From Clostridiaceae bacterium (GTDB lineage Bacteria; Bacillota; Clostridia; Oscillospirales; Acutalibacteraceae), in the NCBI GenBank assembly GCA_904501675.1, contig CAJGCL010000101.1, positions 1 to 6,989 on the forward strand: 6,989 nucleotides of DNA, in the 5' to 3' direction. The position numbers were made by a program, and so were the translations under genes. The notes under the pieces were generated by a model that made no database searches, had not been told where the DNA came from, and was given only the letters and a program-made list of their open reading frames with translations. Shown here in pieces: positions 1 through 5,260 of this stretch (positions within the stretch are counted from its first letter, which is position 1; each line of letters begins with the position of its first letter).

Positions 1-1913
1 ACAGTATTAATGGCAGAATTAATGCCAAAGCCTGCTTTTATAAGCTTTTCAAGGAGATTTACGGCAAGACTCGAGGCAACTGCTGCCTTTGAGCCTGTGC
101 CCATTCCGTCGCAGATAATGGCATAAAAATACCCTTTTGAATCTTCAAAAGTAGTGTATGTATCACCTGAATATTTTTCTCCACTTGCGTTAAACTGAAC
201 ACCTGAACTGATAACCTTATATTCAGGCTTTTCTCTATAAATTGCCCTGATATAACTCTCAAAGTCTTCTATTTCAGGTTTATTGAGCGTTCTGCCTGAT
301 ATTGCTGAAAATCTGTACTTAGCGCTTTCAATAACCTTAATATCAGCAGGCTTTCTGAATCGCATTTCAACAACAACTTTTTCTGAGGTATCCCAAATGC
401 AACAGCTATCTATTGTCTGAATACCCATTCCCGTAGCAGCAGCCTTACAACGAGCGGCAACATCCATATCATAGCGCGCCTGCTCATCTAGCTCACCACA
501 CAAGGAAGTTAAAAGACCGGAAACATTCGTAAATTGCTCAGATGCGAGAGTCTGAATTTCTTTTATTCTTGTTTCTGTTTTTTCGTGCATCTTGCATTCT
601 GAAAAATATTTATTAAATGAACTTGCAACATTTTCGGTTCGGATACAAACTCCTGAAAAGCTCGGCGGCACATTCTTATATTCAAGATAAGCTCCTTGCT
701 TTTTCAGTTCAAGAAGTTTATTAAAGTTTTCTTCTGTATCTTTACGAATTTCTTTCCAACAATTATCATACAATCCACAGGAAGCACAAACCGATGAACG
801 CACTTTAAATGGAATGCGTTCAGTTTTTGCTTTTTCTGATTTTGCAAGAACAGAATTGACGCTTTCAAGAGTTTCGCATATCTCTGTAGAAAACTCGGAA
901 GCCTGTTGGAGTTTATTTATAATATTATTTTTAACTGAATCAACTATCGGCAAAGAAACTGCAGGACTGAAAAATTCGTAAAGTTGATAGCCGAATTTCT
1001 GACTTATTATGAAGAAAGCAAGCACAGAAACTGCTGTTTCGATGACTACAGGATACACATTGCCGCTATAGTTTGAAATTATTCCTAAGGCGATACCCGA
1101 AAGAGAAAACGCGCAAACAGAGGCAAATCTGCCAAAAGAGGATGCTGCACCACAAAGAAGTCCGCCCAAAGAGTAAAAAGACAAAATGAACAAGTCATCG
1201 GTGCCAAAGCACATTGTTATACCGCAGCAAATGCCTACAACAGCACCGCCTGCTTCCCTTCCGTAGTATGCACAAAGAAGCACTAAAAAGGACGCAATTA
1301 CGTGGGCAAGTGAAACATCAAACAACTGAACATATCTGAACGATAAAAGCAAAAGGGAACATGTTATTACAATTGCAGTTATCTCCTTTGATGTTACTGA
1401 TTTTATGCCGCCACGAACTGTCAGGTATGCTTTGCTTTTAGAGAAAACATAGGCGCAGGCACCACCAACACACGCTTCGCAAAATTTTACGAGTAAGCTA
1501 AAAGCAGTTATACCATCAGATAAAGCAACTGCAAAGCCGGTAACAAATATACAAACAAAGGAAACTGCAGGAGGTGTTGCAACGTGGTTTTTAACAGACG
1601 GAAAGGCTTTCAGAGCAGTTGTAATTACTGCTAAAGCAAGGGTTGACGATGTGTAGCGTAATGCACTGATAGAATCAAGGGAAATAAAATATCCCAATGA
1701 TGCGCCAAGGGCAGCGGTTACTGTATATTTTCCTGAAACACAGCCTGTAAAAGCCACACCAAATGGTGAAAAATCATTATTAAACCCTGACAAGCTGAAA
1801 AGCACTCCCAAGCCGAAACAACAGATATGCCTGAGAATCGTCGGAATATTCAACCATTCAACAAAATTATTACCTCTCTGCTTACACACTCTCACAGCTT
1901 CATATACACTCAT
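1..1913 (-). CDS. spoIIE: Stage II sporulation protein E (SpoIIE), serine phosphatase, C-terminus cut off by window edge
   Basis: In sporulating Firmicutes SpoIIE sits at the polar septum and dephosphorylates the anti-anti-sigma factor SpoIIAA, which leads to sigma-F activation in the forespore. The frame is open for 637 codons from ATG 1911-1913 to the left edge. AGGAG lies 7 bases before the ATG. Roughly residues 28-303 are strongly hydrophobic with many membrane segments, matching the family's N-terminal membrane domain. A soluble central domain follows, with a cysteine cluster (C376, C379, C385, next to W386). The PPM/PP2C phosphatase domain then begins: SGDTY (D584) and CDGMGTGSKAA (D602). 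These two Asp are 18 residues apart, as are the metal-binding D610 and D628 I recall for Bacillus subtilis SpoIIE. From the usual length of about 800-830 residues, some 170-190 C-terminal residues, with the remaining metal ligands, lie outside the window. No frameshift is seen. Confidence 0.97.
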   Translation of the reverse strand, partial: MSVYEAVRVCKQRGNNFVEWLNIPTILRHICCFGLGVLFSLSGFNNDFSPFGVAFTGCVSGKYTVTAALGASLGYFISLDSISALRYTSSTLALAVITTALKAFPSVKNHVATPPAVSFVCIFVTGFAVALSDGITAFSLLVKFCEACVGGACAYVFSKSKAYLTVRGGIKSVTSKEITAIVITCSLLLLSFRYVQLFDVSLAHVIASFLVLLCAYYGREAGGAVVGICCGITMCFGTDDLFILSFYSLGGLLCGAASSFGRFASVCAFSLSGIALGIISNYSGNVYPVVIETAVSVLAFFIISQKFGYQLYEFFSPAVSLPIVDSVKNNIINKLQQASEFSTEICETLESVNSVLAKSEKAKTERIPFKVRSSVCASCGLYDNCWKEIRKDTEENFNKLLELKKQGAYLEYKNVPPSFSGVCIRTENVASSFNKYFSECKMHEKTETRIKEIQTLASEQFTNVSGLLTSLCGELDEQARYDMDVAARCKAAATGMGIQTIDSCCIWDTSEKVVVEMRFRKPADIKVIESAKYRFSAISGRTLNKPEIEDFESYIRAIYREKPEYKVISSGVQFNASGEKYSGDTYTTFEDSKGYFYAIICDGMGTGSKAAVASSLAVNLLEKLIKAGFGINSAINT

Positions 1914-1982
1914 ATAACTTCTCCTGATTTGTTTTTTATAATTTTAAACCCTCAAGAGAAAAATAACGGTCGTAATATGGGG

Positions 1983-2010
1983 ATAATAAAAAGAAGTATT
2001 TGTCGATAAA
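1983..2010 (-). promoter_or_regulatory. Candidate Spo0A-controlled promoter of spoIIE
   Basis: TTTGTCGATAAA (plus strand 1999-2010) is one base off the classical 0A-box consensus TTTGTCGAANAA. On the minus strand a TATTAT -10-like hexamer (1988-1983) would place its -35 region at about 2006-2011, so the box overlaps the -35. I recall that arrangement from Spo0A-activated sigma-A promoters. No good -35 hexamer is present, which is also expected of activator-dependent promoters. A weaker 0A-like site, GGTCGTA, lies at 1968-1974, 33 bp away. The site match is seen in the sequence; the regulatory role is inferred from spoIIE being a direct Spo0A target in B. subtilis. Confidence 0.5.
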
Positions 2011-2050
2011 ACGTATATAAGATAATTTATAATATTTTTATAAGGGTTTC

Positions 2051-2323
2051 TCATAAACAATGTTTATCTGATGTATCTTCTGCAGGATTTTCGTCCTCTC
2101 TACCTCTAAAGAATTCAAGAGGTCGTTCTGCCATATAATCAGGCGTACCCTGAGCTATTGCAGGAAAATCGTTTTCCGTATCTGCTGTTGGCTGAATGTT
2201 ATATGTGCCGTAGGCATTTACCATTTCTTCACAATTATCAGGGCTTTTGTTATCTGAAGAAACTGAAATCTCCAATGGTACGTTTAAATTTTCTTTTTTA
2301 ATATTTTTATTACTTTTTTTCAT
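2051..2323 (-). CDS. Unrecognised small acidic protein, 90 residues
   Basis: I do not recognise this protein. It has a basic, Lys/Asn-rich N-terminus (MKKSNKNIKK), then an acidic hydrophilic stretch, a Tyr/Pro-rich core around residues 38-60 (YGTYNIQPTADTEN, then FPAIAQG), and a charged tail ending DTSDKHCL. There is no signal peptide or membrane segment. I chose ATG 2321-2323 because AAAGGAAG lies 7 bases before it. A longer frame from a TTG at 2341 would put that Shine-Dalgarno sequence inside the gene. The same AAAGGAAG forms the 3' arm of a perfect 13-bp hairpin (2330-2373), so translation from long transcripts may be blocked. No clear promoter of its own was found. The gene lies between the DUF7336-like gene and spoIIE, all on one strand. 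It is probably real because of the ribosome binding site and the protein-like composition, but its function is unknown. Confidence 0.6.
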   Translation of the reverse strand: MKKSNKNIKKENLNVPLEISVSSDNKSPDNCEEMVNAYGTYNIQPTADTENDFPAIAQGTPDYMAERPLEFFRGREDENPAEDTSDKHCL

Positions 2324-2373
2324 AAAAAAACTTCCTTTCAAGAAACTAACAATAGTTTACCTTGAAAGGAAGT
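2324..2373 (-). terminator. Terminator-like hairpin that also covers the next gene's ribosome binding site
   Basis: ACTTCCTTTCAAG (2330-2342) pairs perfectly with CTTGAAAGGAAGT (2361-2373). Inside it AAACTA (2343-2348) pairs with TAGTTT (2353-2358) around an ACAA loop, with only two unpaired bases (2359-2360). That makes 19 base pairs. On the minus strand the stem is followed at once by seven T (2330-2324) and then by the ATG of the 90-residue gene. It starts 6 bases beyond the stop of the DUF7336-like gene, so it looks like that gene's intrinsic terminator, although the stem is AT-rich. Its 3' arm contains AAAGGAAG, the Shine-Dalgarno sequence of the downstream gene. Confidence 0.75.
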
Positions 2374-2378
2374 AATTA

Positions 2379-2642
2379 TTATTTATATCTGCTTTTAATG
2401 GTTACAAAACCGTCTTCCCAAAAGACTTTGTTTAATAATTGGGGGTTTGTAAGCTTTATTGTTTTATAAATTTTAATTTTATCACTATGCTCGCAAAAGC
2501 CGGGTTTATCTTTAACTTTTTCAATTGCTTGATTTGCATTTTTTACAGAATCAAAAATACCAATATCAAAAGTGTGAATATGTTCTGCTTCTTTTGTAAT
2601 ATAAAAGCACTTTACTTTATAATATATTTTAAGCAAAGACAT
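2379..2642 (-). CDS. DUF7336-like small protein, 87 residues
   Basis: This is a small soluble protein with no known function. The order IGIFDSVKNANQAIEKVKDKPGF followed near the C-terminus by WEDGFVT resembles, from memory, the DUF7336 pattern: a beta strand, a 'GIYSS..KAEEAI..LK..PGF' helix segment and a terminal 'W.EGF'. The assignment is by motif only. Its promoter (2657-2685) implies transcription starting near 2650, so the leader would be only about 8 bases. AGAAGG (2650-2645) ends just 2 bases before ATG 2642, which is too close for normal initiation. A TTG at 2636 (frame MLKIYYK) would sit 8 bases from that site and is a credible alternative; a GTG at 2645 is less likely. A terminator-like hairpin follows 6 bases after the stop. 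It lies upstream of the 90-residue gene on the same strand. Confidence 0.75.
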   Translation of the reverse strand: MSLLKIYYKVKCFYITKEAEHIHTFDIGIFDSVKNANQAIEKVKDKPGFCEHSDKIKIYKTIKLTNPQLLNKVFWEDGFVTIKSRYK

Positions 2643-2656
2643 CACCTTCTATATGT

Positions 2657-2685
2657 ATTATAACTCACATAATCTTAAACTTCAA
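2657..2685 (-). promoter_or_regulatory. Sigma-A-type promoter of the DUF7336-like gene
   Basis: On the minus strand TTGAAG (2685-2680) and a perfect TATAAT (2662-2657) are separated by exactly 17 bases. The expected start point is near 2650, leaving a very short leader before the coding region. Confidence 0.75.
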
Positions 2686-2722
2686 TATAGTTTTGCCTTA
2701 ATGTTTATGGCTATGTAAAATG

Positions 2723-2750
2723 AAAAAAGGCCTACAATTGCAGACCTTTT
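2723..2750 (-). terminator. Terminator after the broken tRNA-Arg copy
   Basis: On the minus strand AAAAGGTCT (2750-2742) pairs with AGGCCTTTT (2733-2725), including one G-U pair, around an 8-base loop. A run of T (2728-2723) follows. It begins on the last base of the CCA of the disrupted tRNA copy. This suggests that copy was once a complete transcription unit with its own terminator. Confidence 0.7.
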
Positions 2751-2909
2751 GGCACCCCCAATAGGAATCGAACCTATAACTAACCCTTAGGAGGGATTTA
2801 TTATTACGAGCTTTATAAGTAAAAGGTTCTGCCGAAGGCAGGTTCTTATTACTTATTAGCGAGTAACAAGGTTCTGACGCGTAGCGTCAGGTTCTTATAT
2901 CCATTTAAC
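2750..2909 (-). pseudogene. Disrupted, 5'-truncated second copy of tRNA-Arg(CCT)
   Basis: Positions 2750-2804 repeat the 3' part of the intact tRNA (2946-3000) over 55 bases with one difference (2796). It covers the anticodon arm, CCT anticodon, T arm, 3' acceptor strand and CCA. The difference turns a C-G pair of the anticodon stem into T-G, so the arm still pairs. The D-arm piece of the tRNA (15 bases, 2997-3011) reappears at 2895-2909, separated from the 3' part by about 90 bp. TAA occurs at both junctions and once in the intact gene, compatible with a 3-base target duplication. The first nine tRNA bases (GCCTCCATA) are missing and replaced by the terminator tail of the intact gene. Without a 5' acceptor strand it cannot make a normal tRNA. 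Alternatively the 55-bp repeat is an attachment-site-type duplication of a tRNA 3' half. Confidence 0.8.
2823..2898. repeat. Two hairpin repeats with shared flanks and different stems
   Basis: Two units on the plus strand, 2823-2849 and 2868-2898, each read AAGGTTCTG, stem-loop, CAGGTTCTTAT. The flanks are identical. In the first unit the stem is CTGCC/GGCAG with loop GAA; in the second it is CTGACGC/GCGTCAG with loop GTA. The inner stems differ on both arms at once, so pairing is kept while sequence changes. The spacer TTACTTATTAGCGAGTAAC contains a further small inverted repeat (TTACT/AGTAA). Two units are too few for a CRISPR array, and the repeats are palindromic themselves. They look like a short dispersed hairpin element inserted in the tRNA copy. 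Confidence 0.7.
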
Positions 2910-2943
2910 AAAAAACACTTGAACTCATGTTCAAGTGTTTTTT
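2910..2943 (-). terminator. Intrinsic terminator of tRNA-Arg
   Basis: A perfect 15-bp hairpin: AAAAAACACTTGAAC (2910-2924) pairs with GTTCAAGTGTTTTTT (2929-2943) around a 4-base loop. On the minus strand it starts 2 bases after the tRNA CCA and ends in six T. It is symmetrical enough to work from both sides, but only the minus-strand tRNA is an obvious client. Confidence 0.9.
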
Positions 2944-2945
2944 CT

Positions 2946-3020
2946 TGGCACCCCCAATAGGAATCGAACCTATAACTAACCCTTAGGAGGGGTTTATTAT
3001 ATCCATTTAACTATGGAGGC
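2946..3020 (-). tRNA. tRNA-Arg, anticodon CCT, CCA encoded
   Basis: The minus strand folds into a full cloverleaf of 75 bases including CCA. The acceptor is GCCTCCA with TGGGGGT (G-U at both the first and fourth pairs), the D arm GTTA with TAAT, and the anticodon stem AACCC/GGGTT. The anticodon loop is CTCCTAA, giving anticodon CCT, which reads the AGG arginine codon. The T arm is ATAGG/CCTAT with loop TTCGATT, then discriminator G and an encoded CCA. It has its own promoter about 70 bases upstream and a strong terminator 2 bases downstream, so it is an independent transcription unit. Confidence 0.95.
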
Positions 3021-3039
3021 ATATAAACTATAAAATTTG

Positions 3040-3056
3040 CAATAAGGGGTTTATTG
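3040..3056 (-). repeat. Small hairpin in the tRNA-Arg leader
   Basis: CAATAA (3040-3045) pairs with TTATTG (3051-3056) around a 5-base loop. The inner ten bases GGGGTTTATT (3046-3055) also occur in the D/anticodon region of the intact tRNA (2989-2998), so this may be a third tRNA-derived scrap or an alternative pairing partner. The match is short and could be chance. Confidence 0.35.
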
Positions 3057-3086
3057 TTACAAAAAAGCATAAACCGAACAAAAATA

Positions 3087-3114
3087 ATTATATCAAAATA
3101 TAAACAAAAGTCAA
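3087..3114 (-). promoter_or_regulatory. Strong sigma-A-type promoter of tRNA-Arg
   Basis: On the minus strand TTGACT (3114-3109) and a perfect TATAAT (3092-3087) are separated by 16 bases. Initiation near 3080 would give a leader of about 60 bases before the mature tRNA 5' end at 3020. Confidence 0.85.
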
Positions 3115-3120
3115 TAAAGA

Positions 3121-3162
3121 TTAACAAAATACGGTGATGCAAATTGATGCACATCACCGTAT
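3121..3162 (-). terminator. Terminator of the GT2-GtrA operon
   Basis: ATACGGTGATG (3129-3139) pairs perfectly with CATCACCGTAT (3152-3162), an 11-bp stem with a 12-base loop. On the minus strand TTTTGTT follows. It starts 3 bases after the stop codon of the GtrA-family gene and isolates that operon from the tRNA unit. Confidence 0.9.
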
Positions 3163-3165
3163 AAC

Positions 3166-3630
3166 TTATTTTTTCTTCTTTTTAAATATAATAAACTTGC
3201 TAAAAAAGTAATTGAGTACTACAACAACAATGGAAAGTAAAATTTTGATTACAAGCTGACCCGAAACCTCAAAGAACAAAATCGAGAATGAAAAGTCAGC
3301 CAACTTAAGTACGCCAACAAAGAGCAACATTCCGCCTTCTTCAAAGCCGAAGCTCAAAAGACGGGCAACAACAAATTCACTAAACTCTTTGAGTGCAACC
3401 TTTAATTCCCAGCTTTTTGAGTTAAAAACATATATTTTATTGGTAACAAACGCTACAACGACACCTACAAACCACGCAAAAGCGTTGTTTATCATAAAAT
3501 GCTCTTCACCAAATAATTTGGTGAAAATTATAAAGGTAAAAAGATTTGCAAGGGTTGTACCAACGCCACATATTGCATAAAGTATAAATTCTTTATATTT
3601 CAGATAAATTGATTTTAATTTTTCAATCAT
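3166..3630 (-). CDS. GtrA-family membrane protein (PF04138 type)
   Basis: This 154-residue protein has four predicted membrane segments (about 14-38, 46-68, 84-110 and 125-146), the length and layout of the GtrA family. It carries the family's typical features: a Gly/Thr-rich first helix (CGVGTTLANLFTF), TNKIYVFNSK after helix 2, a Phe/Arg-rich 'EFVVARLLSFGFEE' in helix 3, and a second NYFFSKFIIF before a poly-Lys cytoplasmic tail. GtrA proteins are thought to move polyprenyl-phosphate-linked sugars across the membrane or assist that step; the substrate here is unknown. It overlaps the end of the upstream glycosyltransferase gene by 8 bases, so translation is probably coupled. AAGGAG is present but 13 bases from the ATG. 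The pair forms a GtrB-GtrA-like module. Confidence 0.93.
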   Translation of the reverse strand: MIEKLKSIYLKYKEFILYAICGVGTTLANLFTFIIFTKLFGEEHFMINNAFAWFVGVVVAFVTNKIYVFNSKSWELKVALKEFSEFVVARLLSFGFEEGGMLLFVGVLKLADFSFSILFFEVSGQLVIKILLSIVVVVLNYFFSKFIIFKKKKK

Positions 3631-4558
3631 CTTTCTTAAGGTGCTCCTTTAAGATATAAATAGGTCTATTTTTTGACTGGATATAGATTTTTGAAATGTA
3701 CTCACCCAAAAGACCGAGACAGAAAAGCTGCATACCGCCAAGGAATAAAACAAGAACAACTATAGTGGCGTAACCGGGTACATCTATTCCGAAGCATAGC
3801 TTCTGAATAACTACAAAAATAAGGTACAACACAGAAAAAACCGAAGATGCAATACCAACACCGGTAGCTATTTTAAGAGGGAATGTAGAGAATGAGATTA
3901 TACCATCAAGAGCATATTTAAAAAGTTTCCACACGCTCCACTTCGTTTCGCCAAATTCACGTTCTTTAACCTGGTATGGTATATATTTAGTATTAAAGCC
4001 TACCCAACTGAAAATACCTTTAGAAAAGCGCTGACGCTCGCTAAGACTAATAACTGCATCCACCATATTCCTTTTCATAAGGCGAAAATCCGATGCACCG
4101 TTTACAAAATCAACCTCTGCAAGTTTATTGATAATCTTGTAAAATGCAGATTTTGCACCCGACATTGCCTTACCTTCTTTGCGGTTTTCCTGATAAGCGG
4201 CAACGCAATCTATTGTTTCGTCTTCACTCATAACCTTAAGCATTTCAACAACCACACAAGGATGTTGCTGTAAATCAGCGTCTATAATGCAAACAAGATC
4301 GCCTTTGGCATTAGAAAGACCTGCATAAATTGCGGCTTCCTTACCAAAATTACGGCTGAAGGTAAGCACCTGAACATGAGAAGAATCGTTTTCATAAATC
4401 TTTTTAAGATTCTCCCCTGTTTTATCCGCACTACCATCGTTGACAAAAACAATTTCGTAATTGCTTATTAAACCATTGAAGGTTTTATTAACTTCATCAT
4501 AAAAACGCTGAACATTTTCTTCCTCGTTATAGCAAGGAACAACAAGTGAAAGTTTCAT
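3623..4558 (-). CDS. GT2 polyprenyl-phosphate glycosyltransferase, GtrB/DPM1-like
   Basis: A family 2 glycosyltransferase of 311 residues that probably transfers a sugar from a nucleotide sugar to undecaprenyl phosphate on the cytoplasmic face of the membrane. Visible motifs in order are the N-terminal LSLVVPCYNEEENV, VNDGS (39-43), SRNFGKEAA (68-76), the metal-binding DADLQQHP (93-100), GASDFRLM (154-161), SERQRFSKG (173-181) and GETKWS (203-208). Two C-terminal membrane helices (about 226-254 and 263-287) and a short basic tail follow. This is the layout of GtrB, ArnC and YkcC-like enzymes. The start is supported by AAGGTG 6 bases upstream. The adjacent, overlapping GtrA-family gene supports lipid-linked sugar transfer. 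The donor sugar and final acceptor (teichoic acid, polysaccharide or protein) cannot be read from the sequence. Confidence 0.95.
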   Translation of the reverse strand: MKLSLVVPCYNEEENVQRFYDEVNKTFNGLISNYEIVFVNDGSADKTGENLKKIYENDSSHVQVLTFSRNFGKEAAIYAGLSNAKGDLVCIIDADLQQHPCVVVEMLKVMSEDETIDCVAAYQENRKEGKAMSGAKSAFYKIINKLAEVDFVNGASDFRLMKRNMVDAVISLSERQRFSKGIFSWVGFNTKYIPYQVKEREFGETKWSVWKLFKYALDGIISFSTFPLKIATGVGIASSVFSVLYLIFVVIQKLCFGIDVPGYATIVVLVLFLGGMQLFCLGLLGEYISKIYIQSKNRPIYILKEHLKKDD

Positions 4559-4589
4559 TTATACACCTTTTAAAACAATCTTTTTTGTT

Positions 4590-4619
4590 AGTATATCATA
4601 ATCACACCATCTTTTTCAA
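4590..4619 (-). promoter_or_regulatory. Promoter of the GT2-GtrA operon
   Basis: On the minus strand TTGAAA (4619-4614), an 18-base spacer and TATACT (4595-4590) with a TGA immediately upstream form an extended -10 promoter. Initiation near 4583 gives a leader of about 25 bases. Confidence 0.65.
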
Positions 4620-4636
4620 TAATTGTTGTTAAATTA

Positions 4637-4665
4637 TAGAAAACTATGCGGTTTTGTGATAAAAT
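4637..4665 (+). promoter_or_regulatory. Candidate extended -10 promoter of the C_GCAxxG_C_C gene
   Basis: TGATAAAAT (4657-4665) gives an extended -10 with hexamer TAAAAT. A poor -35 candidate, TAGAAA (4637-4642), lies 17 bases upstream. It sits back to back with the minus-strand promoter at 4590-4619, with 17 bases between the two -35 regions. Confidence 0.45.
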
Positions 4666-4699
4666 AAAGGCAAATATTTTGTAAAAAGAGGTTTTATAG

Positions 4700-5152
4700 A
4701 TGAAAAAAGACCATTCACAAAAGGCGGCAGAATTATTCTGTAGCGGAGCAAACTGCGCTCAGGCAGTGTTTGTTGCCTTTGCAGAGGACTGCGGTATAAA
4801 TGAAACAATGGCAATGAAGCTTTCCTCTTCATTCGGTGGCGGAATGGGTAGACTCCGTGAGGTTTGTGGTGCAGTTTCCGGTATGTTTATGGTAGCAGGC
4901 ATTCTTGCAGGTTACACTACAAATGACCCTAAAGAGAAAAAAGACGGACATTACGCCCTAATTCAGGAATTAGCAGATGAATTCAAAGCACAACACGAAA
5001 CAATAATTTGTCGGGATTTGCTCGGCAATTTAGGTAAGTCAACTTCACCTGTTTCCGACCCACGAACTGCAGAATATTACAAGATCAGACCTTGTGTTAA
5101 ATTTGTTATTACTGCGGCAGAGATTTTAGACAAGCGTTTTTTTAATGTTTAA
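4700..5152 (+). CDS. C_GCAxxG_C_C family redox protein (PF09719 type)
   Basis: A 150-residue soluble protein of the C_GCAxxG_C_C family, annotated as putative redox-active proteins and common in anaerobes. The reaction and partner are not established. Visible family marks are FCSGANCAQAV (C14, C19) near the start, then SSFGGGMGR (44-51), EVCGAVSG (C56) and the two later single cysteines in IICRDLL (C104) and RPCVKFV (C132). An extra cysteine is C31. Length is normal for the family and there is no signal peptide. The start is supported by AGAGG 8 bases before the ATG; a weak extended -10 promoter lies upstream. The gene is a single transcription unit on the plus strand, divergent from the glycosyltransferase operon and convergent with ilvE, and a terminator hairpin begins 13 bases after its stop. 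Nothing nearby hints at a specific partner. Confidence 0.93.
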   Translation: MKKDHSQKAAELFCSGANCAQAVFVAFAEDCGINETMAMKLSSSFGGGMGRLREVCGAVSGMFMVAGILAGYTTNDPKEKKDGHYALIQELADEFKAQHETIICRDLLGNLGKSTSPVSDPRTAEYYKIRPCVKFVITAAEILDKRFFNV

Positions 5153-5165
5153 TTTCATAAAAGCA

Positions 5166-5210
5166 GCAGAACAAAAAGGCAACCACATAAGTGATTGCCT
5201 TTTGTTCTGC
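5166..5210 (+). terminator. Terminator of the C_GCAxxG_C_C gene
   Basis: Positions 5166-5182 pair with 5195-5210 with a single bulged A, and CAC/GTG (5184-5186/5191-5193) extends the stem around an ATAA loop. On the plus strand the GC part, GGCAA/TTGCC, is followed by TTTTGTT. That T tract also pairs with the A tract before the stem, so the hairpin could act in either direction. Confidence 0.8.
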
Positions 5211-5218
5211 GCAAAATA
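5199..5218 (+). repeat. 20-bp direct repeat, first copy (second at 5336-5355)
   Basis: CTTTTGTTCTGCGCAAAATA occurs here and again, identical, at 5336-5355. Each copy starts in the 3' arm of a terminator hairpin and extends past it. The part beyond the T tract (GTTCTGCGCAAAATA) is not needed for termination, so the identity is not explained by hairpin function alone. Confidence 0.85.
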
Positions 5219-5260
5219 CATACATTTAAAAGCTTCAGATTTTGATGCAAAAGGTTTTTT

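Noticed and set aside
1827..2009. A plus-strand frame overlapping the spoIIE start and promoter
   Set aside because: It is antisense to the confident N-terminus of spoIIE, with a composition unlike a protein and no ribosome binding site.
2324..2341. A longer start (TTG at 2341) for the 90-residue protein
   Set aside because: It would place the AAAGGAAG ribosome binding site inside the coding region, and no other site precedes the TTG.
2439..2663. A plus-strand frame rich in Phe, Ile and Cys
   Set aside because: It is the antisense shadow of the DUF7336-like gene, whose promoter, terminator and motifs support the minus strand.
2823..2898. Possible CRISPR mini-array
   Set aside because: There are only two units, each internally palindromic with variable stems and constant outer flanks, which is the reverse of constant repeats with unique spacers; no cas genes are nearby.
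4644..4832. A minus-strand frame opposite the start of the C_GCAxxG_C_C gene
   Set aside because: It overlaps the promoter and the conserved cysteine motif coding region of the real gene on the other strand.
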